From an uncultured Caulobacter sp. (GTDB taxonomy: Bacteria > Pseudomonadota > Alphaproteobacteria > Caulobacterales > Caulobacteraceae): a stretch of 12,652 nt of DNA. Positions 8,152 to 12,652 of this stretch are shown here, in pieces (the first letter of the stretch is position 1; every line of letters begins with the position of its first letter). The position numbers and the translations under genes were made by a program. Below the pieces are notes generated by a model. That model saw only the letters and a program-made list of their open reading frames with translations, was not told the origin of the DNA and did not search any database. The stretch spans positions 1-12,652 of the forward strand of contig CALKHU010000145.1 in the NCBI GenBank assembly GCA_937991555.1, in the 5' to 3' direction.

Positions 8152-8636
8152 AGCTCATCGCCGCCGCGGCCGCCGCCGTCTCGCTCGCCCTCGTCGCCGC
8201 GCCCGCGCGCGCCGGCGACGATCCCGTCGCCGCGACCGCCGAGGCCGTGCGCCAGGCCGATCTCGCCTTCGCCAGGCGCTCGGTGGAGGTCGGCTTCGCC
8301 AGGGCGTTCCAGGAATACGCCGACGAGACGGAAGGCCTGCTCTACGGGTTCGAGGGCCCGCCGATCGTCGGTTCGGACGCCATCTACAAGGCTCTGGGCG
8401 GCGATGCGCCGTCGCGCTGGACGGTGGACTGGAAACCCACGCGCTGGTGGGGCAGCCGGGGCGGCGACATGGGCGTCACCGTCGGCGAGTACGTCCGCAC
8501 CCCGACGACGCCGGATCGCCCGGTGCTGACCGGCCGCTATGTCACCGTCTGGCGCAAGGACGCGGCCGGGCAATGGAAGGCCCTGGTCGATATCGGCGAG
8601 GCCGATCCGGCGAAGCCGGCCGCCGCGACGCCCTGA
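8148..8636 (+). CDS. Exported NTF2-like (SnoaL/DUF4440-type) protein
   Basis: The 162-residue protein starts with a signal peptide (residues 1-22, MKLIAAAAAA... ending APARA). The mature domain has the pattern of periplasmic DUF4440/SnoaL-like proteins: an N-terminal helix with ADLAFARRSVEVGFARAFQEY, then GSDAIYKAL, and a closing beta strand GRYVTVWRKDAAGQWKALVDIG (key residues G129, Y131, W135, W143, D148). These small cone-shaped folds often bind small molecules, but the ligand cannot be inferred here. GGAGG (8137-8141) lies 6 nt before the ATG, which decides the start even though the frame is open much further upstream. Its start overlaps the stop of the preceding exported protein. Confidence 0.8.
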   Translation: MKLIAAAAAAVSLALVAAPARAGDDPVAATAEAVRQADLAFARRSVEVGFARAFQEYADETEGLLYGFEGPPIVGSDAIYKALGGDAPSRWTVDWKPTRWWGSRGGDMGVTVGEYVRTPTTPDRPVLTGRYVTVWRKDAAGQWKALVDIGEADPAKPAAATP

Positions 8637-8674
8637 TTTCGCCGCCCGTTCTTCCCCCGGCGAACGATCATCCC

Positions 8675-8680
8675 TATATT
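8675..8680 (+). promoter_or_regulatory. Likely -10 element of the ssrA promoter
   Basis: TATATT stands out in very GC-rich DNA and ends 6 nt before the first base of the acceptor-piece hairpin at 8687. The -35 region is weak (TTCCCC at 8652-8657, with 17-nt spacing). A 7-bp inverted repeat, TTCGCCG (8638-8644) with CGGCGAA (8658-8664), overlaps that region. It could terminate the upstream operon or bind a regulator. Confidence 0.5.
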
Positions 8681-8686
8681 GGTCGC

Positions 8687-8769
8687 GTCCGGGCTTGCCC
8701 GGACTATGGACATAAACGGGCGTGTAATAAGCGGACTGGACCCGGGTGCGATTCCCGGCGGCTCCACCA
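8687..8769 (+). ncRNA. ssrA: tmRNA acceptor piece
   Basis: This 83-nt segment begins with a perfect hairpin, GTCCGGG (8687-8693) with CCCGGAC (8698-8704) around CTTG. It then carries one strand of P2 (8708-8718), a T arm with stem CCGGG/CCCGG and loop TGCGATT ending at 8758, the 3' acceptor strand, and a genome-encoded CCA (8767-8769). Its mature 5' end is inferred from the hairpin. Confidence 0.85.
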
Positions 8770-8798
8770 ATCCTCCTCCAGGTATCGCTGGAGAGCAT
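8770..8798 (+). ncRNA. ssrA: Intervening segment removed from pre-tmRNA
   Basis: These 29 nt join the encoded CCA to the 5' end of the coding piece. CTCCAG (8776-8781) pairs with CTGGAG (8788-8793), forming a small hairpin that would cap the continuous acceptor stem in the precursor. Processing after CCA and before GGGGCCG would give the two-piece RNA. Confidence 0.75.
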
Positions 8799-9010
8799 GG
8801 GGCCGATCAGCATCGACAGACGTGTAAAGACGTTTCTTTGTCCCGGCGTGGCTCACCGTTTCGGGCCATTAAACTAACTGCGAACGATAACTTCGCTGAA
8901 GAGTACGCGATCGCCGCGTAATGCGGTGCGAGTGAACTCGACCTAAACTCCTGGGGGTTCAGATCCTCAGGCGGGGCCCGGGGGAGCCTGCCAACAGAAT
9001 CCCCCACCTT
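8799..9010 (+). ncRNA. ssrA: tmRNA coding piece (3' end approximate)
   Basis: It starts with the 5' acceptor strand GGGGCCG and continues with a D-arm-like segment and the second P2 strand. TGGC (8849-8852) with GCCA (8865-8868) fits a PK1-type element before the tag frame. The stop lies in a 6-bp hairpin, CGCCGC (8912-8917) with GCGGTG (8923-8928). CCTGGGG (8950-8956) pairs with CCTCAGG (8965-8971), which competes with the H-type pseudoknot of 8968-9005. No obvious T-run terminator follows. Confidence 0.8.
8880..8921 (+). other. ssrA: tmRNA tag reading frame, ANDNFAEEYAIAA
   Basis: Resume codon GCG (8880-8882) follows AACTAACT. Thirteen codons read A-N-D-N-F-A-E-E-Y-A-I-A-A and end at TAA (8919-8921). 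With the alanine from charged tmRNA, the appended tag is AANDNFAEEYAIAA. The AANDNFAEE half matches the part known to be bound by alphaproteobacterial SspB, and the Ala-Ala end is the ClpX signal. The frame is internal to an RNA gene and has no start codon of its own. Confidence 0.93.
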
Positions 9011-9044
9011 CCCCCTGAATCCTCCTGACGCGGCGACGCCTTAG

Positions 9045-9593
9045 CTACTTCCCGGCGCAACAGGGGATGTCGAGCGGCTCCGTCTCCTCGCGCTCGAGCA
9101 GGTCGTACATCTTCGGAAAGCCGTCATTGATCAGCCCGCGGGCGCAGATCCGGCGACCGACGACCTTTCCCGCCTTCAGCACCACGACGCCCTCGTCCTG
9201 ATGGCGGTCCCGCGTGCCGTCGGGGTTCCAGTCGAGGGCGACGTCGCGCTGGAAGACGACGTAGTCGTAGCCCCCGTTCGAGAACCGGATGCGCTCCTCG
9301 CCGCCGCCGGCGAACGCCGTGGTCGAGAGGAAGAAACGACCCTTCGCCGGCGCCGGGCGGTCGGGCCAGACCATCTCCGGGGCGCCGGCCTTGCCGAACC
9401 GGTACTGCAAGAGGCCGTCGCGGGCGCAGAGCGACACGACCTTGCCGCCGTCGACGCCGCAGGCCAGCACAGCCTCCTCGCCGGCCGCGCAGAGGCTTGG
9501 CGACGCCGCCGGCGCGTCCCCGGCCATCGTGGCGGTCCCCGTCGCCGCCGCCGCGATGACGGCGGAAAGCCACACCCCCCCGCTGATCCGCAT
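9045..9593 (-). CDS. Exported six-cysteine protein of unknown function
   Basis: The 182-residue protein has an N-terminal signal-like segment (about 1-29, MRISGGVWLS then an Ala/Thr-rich core). I do not recognise a named domain. The mature part has SLCARDGLLQYRFGKAG (54-70), resembling a family of small uncharacterised secreted proteobacterial proteins, and beta-rich stretches such as DYVVFQRDVALDW (110-122). Cysteines at 35, 45, 56, 150, 178 and 179 give an even number consistent with disulfides in the periplasm. GGGAG (complement of 9601-9605) lies 7 nt before the ATG. The gene is convergent with ssrA and divergent from sspB, so it is not in an operon with either. Confidence 0.8.
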   Translation of the reverse strand: MRISGGVWLSAVIAAAATGTATMAGDAPAASPSLCAAGEEAVLACGVDGGKVVSLCARDGLLQYRFGKAGAPEMVWPDRPAPAKGRFFLSTTAFAGGGEERIRFSNGGYDYVVFQRDVALDWNPDGTRDRHQDEGVVVLKAGKVVGRRICARGLINDGFPKMYDLLEREETEPLDIPCCAGK

Positions 9594-9622
9594 GCCTCGT
9601 CTCCCTCGCTCGCGCTTCGTCT

Positions 9623-9650
9623 TTGCGCCGCCCGCGCGACACGCTACCTT
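9623..9650 (+). promoter_or_regulatory. Possible Caulobacter-type promoter for sspB
   Basis: TTGCGC (9623-9628), 14 nt, then GCTACCTT (9643-9650) partly fits the Caulobacter housekeeping pattern TTGACG-N10-14-GCTANAWC. It is the only plausible match I saw in the 86-nt divergent gap. Tentative. Confidence 0.25.
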
Positions 9651-9679
9651 GCCGCCGCTAGTTTCGCAGCAAGTGACCC

Positions 9680-10159
9680 ATGGCCGACAAGACGCCTCCC
9701 CAGGACCAGATGAACTACGAGGCCATGGCCCAGGACGCCCTTCGCGGCGTGGTCAAGGCCGCGCTCAAGGTGGCCGCGGCGCCCGGCGGCATCCCCGGCG
9801 AGCACCACTTCTACATCACCTTCAAGACCCGGGCGCCGGGCGTGTCCGGTCCGCCGGAGGTGCTGTCCAAGTATCCGGACGAGATGACCATCGTGCTGCA
9901 GCACCAGTACTGGGACCTGGCGCCGGGCGAGACCTTCTTCACCGTCACCCTGAAGTTCGGCGGCTCGCCGAAGCGGCTGTCGGTGCCCTACTCGGCCGTG
10001 ACCCGGTTTTTCGACCCCTACGTCCAGTTCGGCCTGCAGTTCGAGGCGCCCGTTGAGGCCGAGCCGGCGACCGGCGGCGACGGGCCCGACGACGACGAGA
10101 CGCCGCCGCCGGACGACGGCCCGAAGGTCGTGTCGCTGGACCAGTTCCGGAAGAAGTGA
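9680..10159 (+). CDS. sspB: SspB, ClpXP adaptor for tmRNA-tagged proteins (alphaproteobacterial type)
   Basis: SspB binds part of the tmRNA tag and tethers the tagged protein to ClpX, speeding degradation by ClpXP. The 159-residue protein has the alphaproteobacterial SspB core at about 10-122, with EHHFYITFKTRAPGV (41-55), the conserved MTIVLQHQYWDL (69-80), and FGGSPKRLSVPYSAVTRFFDP (shown by its ends, F93 to P113). An acidic, Pro-rich linker follows (126-148), then the C-terminal ClpX-docking tail KVVSLDQFRKK (149-159). Both the binding core and the tail are intact. The gene lies about 670 bp after ssrA on the same strand. The thioesterase gene downstream starts 7 nt after its stop. Confidence 0.92.
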   Translation: MADKTPPQDQMNYEAMAQDALRGVVKAALKVAAAPGGIPGEHHFYITFKTRAPGVSGPPEVLSKYPDEMTIVLQHQYWDLAPGETFFTVTLKFGGSPKRLSVPYSAVTRFFDPYVQFGLQFEAPVEAEPATGGDGPDDDETPPPDDGPKVVSLDQFRKK

Positions 10160-10166
10160 GGACGCC

Positions 10167-10631
10167 TTGAGCGAGACGGCGGCGGGGGAGCCGAAGACCT
10201 GGACGGATGAGGAGCTGCTGGCGCGGTTCCAGGGGACAAAGCGGCGCCCGCCCGGCTCGGAGCTGCTCGGCTTCGCCATGCAGCGCGTCAGCCAGGCCGA
10301 TCGCGAGGTCGAGGTGACCTTCCAGGCGTCGGAACAGCTGACCAACCCGATGAAGCAGATCCAGGGCGGCTATCTCTGCGCCATGCTGGACGAGGTGATG
10401 AGCGTCGCCTGCATGGTCGCCTCGGGGATGACCGCGGTCGCGCCGACGGTGGAGATGAAGACCAGCTTCTACCGCCCGGCCATGCCCGGGACGATCCGCG
10501 GCGTCGGCCGCGTCGCCCGCTGGGGCAAGACGATCGCCTTCACCGAGGGCGAACTCTACGACGGCGAGGGCCGCGTGCTGGCCAAGGCCACCGGCACGGC
10601 GATGCCCACGCCCTTCCAGCGGTACAAATAG
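10167..10631 (+). CDS. PaaI-like hotdog-fold thioesterase
   Basis: The likely product is a 154-residue acyl-CoA thioesterase of the 4HBT/PaaI group; its substrate is unknown. The fold signature is at 57-82: LTNPMKQIQGGYLCAMLDE, then VMSVACM, with D75 where the catalytic Asp is expected. PaaI proteins often have His before the GG; here it is Gln (Q67). VEMKTSFYRPA (95-105) and GRVLAKATGTAMP (135-147) are the typical later strands. TTG at 10167 is chosen because GAGGA (10158-10162) precedes it, sspB ends at 10159, and the next ATG would remove conserved sequence. It is very probably co-transcribed with sspB. A role in tag-dependent proteolysis is not implied. Confidence 0.85.
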   Translation: MSETAAGEPKTWTDEELLARFQGTKRRPPGSELLGFAMQRVSQADREVEVTFQASEQLTNPMKQIQGGYLCAMLDEVMSVACMVASGMTAVAPTVEMKTSFYRPAMPGTIRGVGRVARWGKTIAFTEGELYDGEGRVLAKATGTAMPTPFQRYK

Positions 10632-10641
10632 AGAGGCGGAC

Positions 10642-11451
10642 ATGAAGCGGGGGATCGGCGTCGTTGTGGGATGGGTCGCGGCCTTCCTCGCGACCGCCGC
10701 CTTCGCCGAAGGCCCCGGCCAGACGCCGCCGCGGAGCCCGTTCAACGACTGGTCGGCGATCGTCGTCGCCGGAGACTGGCGCTCGGGGGACGGCCGCCAC
10801 ACCGAGGCCTTCGACAACGCCCGCCGGGACGTGGCGGCCACCCTCGTCGCCCTCGGCGTCAAGCCTGAGAACATCACCCAGCTGTCTACCCGTCCCGACG
10901 GCGACGCCGCTGCGTCCGCCCGCCTGACGCCACGGGCCATGGTCGAGGGCATGCGGGCCTCCGCCGCCCGGACCCGCGGCGGCTGCCTCGTCTACTACAC
11001 ATCCCATGGCAGTCCGGACGGCGTGGTCCTCGACATCATGGGCCGGGTGAACCTGCTGTCGCCGAAGGACCTCGCCCTGTTCCTCGACAACACCTGTCCG
11101 GGCCGGCCGGCGATCGTGTTCGTCTCGGCCTGCTACTCCGGGGTCTTCGTACCCCACCTGCAGGGGCCGCAACGGATGGTGATGACCGCCGCCCGCGGCG
11201 ACCGCAGCTCGTTCGGCTGCAGCACCGACGACAAGTACCCCTTCTTCGACGACTGCTTCCTGCAGTCGGTGGGCAAGGCCCGCAACTTTCCCGCCCTCGC
11301 CCCGGCGATCCAGGCCTGCGTGGCGAGGAAGGAGACCGATCTCGGCCTCGGCCCGCCCTCCGAGCCGCAGGTCTCGATCGGGCCGGACCTGCGGCTGTCC
11401 CTGTCGATGATGCCTTTCCCGTCGGGCGCGAAGGGCGTGCAGTCCCCCTGA
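10642..11451 (+). CDS. Secreted legumain-like cysteine peptidase (family C13)
   Basis: The 269-residue protein carries a signal peptide (1-22, MKRGIGVVVG... ending AAFA) and a caspase-hemoglobinase-fold domain. WSAIVVAGDWRSGDGRHTEAFDNARRDVA (37 to 65) is the opening strand and helix of C13 peptidases. GGCLVYYTSHGSPDGVVL (113-130) holds the catalytic His122, and IVFVSACYSGVFV (158-170) the catalytic Cys164. MVMTAARGDRSSFGC follows, as in this family. Eukaryotic members are asparaginyl endopeptidases or GPI transamidase subunits; the bacterial substrates are mostly unknown. Additional cysteines (115, 152, 193, 205) could form disulfides in the periplasm. It starts 10 nt after the thioesterase stop, with GAGAGGCGG just before the ATG, so it belongs to the sspB transcription unit or a sub-unit of it. 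Confidence 0.85.
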   Translation: MKRGIGVVVGWVAAFLATAAFAEGPGQTPPRSPFNDWSAIVVAGDWRSGDGRHTEAFDNARRDVAATLVALGVKPENITQLSTRPDGDAAASARLTPRAMVEGMRASAARTRGGCLVYYTSHGSPDGVVLDIMGRVNLLSPKDLALFLDNTCPGRPAIVFVSACYSGVFVPHLQGPQRMVMTAARGDRSSFGCSTDDKYPFFDDCFLQSVGKARNFPALAPAIQACVARKETDLGLGPPSEPQVSIGPDLRLSLSMMPFPSGAKGVQSP

Positions 11452-11478
11452 CGCGGCGGGATTTCGGGCGCCCGCCCT

Positions 11479-11507
11479 TTGAACGCCGCGACGAAGCGTC
11501 CTAAGAG
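11479..11507 (+). promoter_or_regulatory. Possible promoter for the serine hydrolase gene
   Basis: TTGAAC (11479-11484) and TAAGAG (11502-11507) are separated by 17 nt, a plausible sigma-70-type pair in the 89-nt gap after the C13 peptidase gene. Only half of the -10 bases match the consensus. Confidence 0.3.
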
Positions 11508-11508
11508 T

Positions 11509-11535
11509 GTTTCCCAAATCCGCCTTCGGGGAAAC
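11509..11535 (+). repeat. Inverted repeat covering the ribosome-binding site of the serine hydrolase gene
   Basis: GTTTCCC (11509-11515) is perfectly complementary to GGGAAAC (11529-11535), with a 13-nt loop. The right arm includes most of GGGGA (11528-11532), the Shine-Dalgarno for the GTG start at 11541. If both arms are transcribed, the hairpin would hide the ribosome-binding site. Confidence 0.35.
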
Positions 11536-11540
11536 GTCCA

Positions 11541-12652
11541 GTGCGCTTGCTTTCCAGAGCCGTCGCCGCGGTCTCGTGCGTCTGTCTGCTGGCCCAGTCC
11601 ACCGTGGGCGCGGCGCAGGTCGTCACGCCGCCGGCTCCGCCCTCCGCGGTCGCCGCGGCGACGGTCGCGCCGGCGGTCCCCGCGCCGGTCGCCGGCGTGG
11701 TCCCGCTGCCGCCGGCCGAGCTTGAGGCCTTCGTGGACGGCGTGGTGCGCGACGCCATGGCCGCCGATCGCATTCCCGGCGTCGCCGTCTCGGTCGTCCA
11801 GAACGGCCAGGTCGTGCTCAAGAAGGGCTATGGCTTTTCCCGGCTCGAACCGCGACCGGTGGCGGTCGACCCCGACCGCACCCTGTTCCGCATCGCCTCG
11901 ATCTCGAAGACCTTCACCTGGATCGCTGTCATGCGCGAGGTCGAGGCCGGCCGCATGCGCCTCGACGCTCCGGTGAACCTGTACCTGCCCGAGCAGGTCC
12001 AGGTCCGCGACCAGGGGTTCACCACGCCGGTCCGGGTGCGCGACCTGATGAGCCACACCCCCGGTTTCGAGGATCGCGCGCTCGGCCAGCTGTTCGAGAA
12101 GGACCCGGCCCGCGTGCGGCCGCAGCTCGTCTACCTCCGCCAGGAACGCCCCCGCCGGGAGTTCGAGCCGGGGACGACCCCGGCCTACTCCAACTACGGC
12201 GTCAATCTCGCGGGGGCGGCGGTGGCCTATGTCTCGCAGCGGCCGTTCGAACGGATCATCGAGCAGGACATCACCGGTCCGCTGGGCATGACGCGCACGA
12301 CCTTCCGCGACCCCTATCCGGCCCGGCCGGACCTGCCCGCCCCGATGCCCCGCGCCCTGGCGGCCGACCTCGCCGACGGGTTCTTCTGGACCGGCGTCAG
12401 CTGGCGCAAGCGCCCCTACGAGTACACGTCCCACGGGGCCCCCGCCGGAGGGGCCTCGACCACCGCCGGCGACATGGCCCGCTACATGACGATGCTGCTG
12501 AACGGCGGCTCGCTGGACGGCGTGACCCTTTATGGTCCGCGCACGGCCCAGGGCTTCCGCACGCCGCAGTGGCGGCCTCATTCCGGGGTGCTCGGACCCG
12601 CGCACGGCTTCCTGCCGTTCGCGCTGCCCGGCGGCCGGACCGGCTGGGGACA
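11541..12652 (+). CDS. Secreted serine hydrolase, beta-lactamase/esterase family (PF00144-type), cut at the right edge
   Basis: From GTG at 11541 the frame stays open for 370 codons to the window end. GGGGA (11528-11532) lies 8 nt upstream and supports this start. Residues 1-25 are a signal peptide, followed by a low-complexity Pro/Ala/Val linker (26-57). The class-C beta-lactamase-like domain then shows SxxK as S120-I-S-K123 (FRIASISKTF), YxN as Y216-S-N218 (PAYSNYG), VRDLMSHTPGFED (166-178), and GASTTAGDMARYM (304-316). The third motif (HxG or KTG) should follow GRTGWG at the cut edge. Family members include D-alanyl-D-alanine carboxypeptidases, esterases and true beta-lactamases. The TPGFE and ASTTAGDMARYM context favours an esterase or peptidase over a drug-resistance enzyme. 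A large C-terminal part, perhaps with membrane segments, may lie outside. Confidence 0.88.
   Translation, partial: MRLLSRAVAAVSCVCLLAQSTVGAAQVVTPPAPPSAVAAATVAPAVPAPVAGVVPLPPAELEAFVDGVVRDAMAADRIPGVAVSVVQNGQVVLKKGYGFSRLEPRPVAVDPDRTLFRIASISKTFTWIAVMREVEAGRMRLDAPVNLYLPEQVQVRDQGFTTPVRVRDLMSHTPGFEDRALGQLFEKDPARVRPQLVYLRQERPRREFEPGTTPAYSNYGVNLAGAAVAYVSQRPFERIIEQDITGPLGMTRTTFRDPYPARPDLPAPMPRALAADLADGFFWTGVSWRKRPYEYTSHGAPAGGASTTAGDMARYMTMLLNGGSLDGVTLYGPRTAQGFRTPQWRPHSGVLGPAHGFLPFALPGGRTGWG

Larger units (their letters stand above)
8687..9010 (+). ncRNA. ssrA: tmRNA, circularly permuted two-piece form (right end approximate)
   Basis: tmRNA rescues ribosomes stalled on broken mRNAs and adds a degradation tag. 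Here the 3' (acceptor) half is encoded before the 5' (coding) half, as in alphaproteobacteria. The acceptor stem forms between GGGGCCG (8799-8805) and CGGCTCC (8759-8765) with a G-U at the third pair, the alanyl-tRNA synthetase identity element, followed by A and an encoded CCA (8766-8769). The two pieces are also joined by a P2-like helix: CGTTT (8831-8835) and TGTCC (8839-8843) pair with AAACG (8714-8718) and GGACA (8708-8712). The tag frame lies at 8880-8921. A pseudoknot after it (8968-8972 with 8986-8990, and 8980-8984 with 9001-9005) puts the 3' end at or after about 9005. Confidence 0.93.

Noticed and set aside
8744..8769. tRNA-like T arm and CCA end, considered as a tRNA gene
   Set aside because: No anticodon arm or D arm precedes it. 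The 3' acceptor strand pairs with GGGGCCG downstream at 8799, so it is the acceptor half of the permuted tmRNA.
11133..12605. 490-codon open frame on the minus strand
   Set aside because: It is antisense to the C13 peptidase and the serine hydrolase, both of which carry catalytic motifs. The composition is that of a shadow frame.
12550..12652. The serine hydrolase as a beta-lactamase resistance gene
   Set aside because: The SxxK and YxN motifs are shared with esterases and D-Ala-D-Ala peptidases, the third motif is cut off, and the surrounding sequence is more like the esterase/peptidase branch.

Overview
The window is GC-rich (roughly 70% by eye), almost fully coding DNA from an alphaproteobacterium, most likely Caulobacterales (a Caulobacter, Phenylobacterium or Brevundimonas relative). 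Three things support this: a circularly permuted two-piece tmRNA whose tag reads ANDNFAEEYAIAA, close to the Caulobacter tag; an alphaproteobacterial-type SspB; and the mrp / hflKC / serB / miaA / ilvBN gene set. It looks like ordinary chromosome. I see no insertion sequence, integrase, CRISPR array, prophage or tRNA.

Layout. 1-162 (minus): N-terminus of the Mrp/ApbC iron-sulfur carrier ATPase, cut by the window edge and divergent from hflK. 262-2252 (plus): hflK-hflC, overlapping by ATGA, the membrane SPFH complex that modulates FtsH. 2253-2326: a convergent gap holding two tandem hairpins. 3748-2327 (minus): a small exported protein of unknown function, then serB, probably one operon. 3766-4701 (plus): miaA. 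4702-4887: a leader with a 13-codon peptide ending Thr-Thr-Ile-Val-Leu-Thr, alternative pairing segments and an intrinsic terminator, i.e. a transcription attenuator for the following ilvB-ilvN (4888-7286). Two exported-protein genes follow in the same direction: an unrecognised one that seems to start at CTG, and an NTF2-like (SnoaL/DUF4440) one.

8687 to about 9010 is the permuted ssrA gene: acceptor piece first, then a 29-nt spacer, then the coding piece. A cysteine-rich exported protein of unknown function lies on the minus strand (9593-9045). Next on the plus strand are sspB, a PaaI-like hotdog thioesterase, a secreted legumain-like (C13) cysteine peptidase, and a serine hydrolase of the beta-lactamase/esterase family that runs off the right edge.

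How the parts fit. Two themes stand out. The first is proteolytic quality control: HflKC controls FtsH, tmRNA adds a degradation tag, and SspB hands tagged proteins to ClpXP. The tag gene and its adaptor gene are only about 670 bp apart here. The second is branched-chain amino acid synthesis with attenuation by a charged-tRNA-sensing leader peptide. I found no clearly new multi-gene system. The best leads are the ilv leader, the ssrA-sspB neighbourhood with its unknown exported protein, and the Asp-to-Glu change in the cofactor motif of IlvB.
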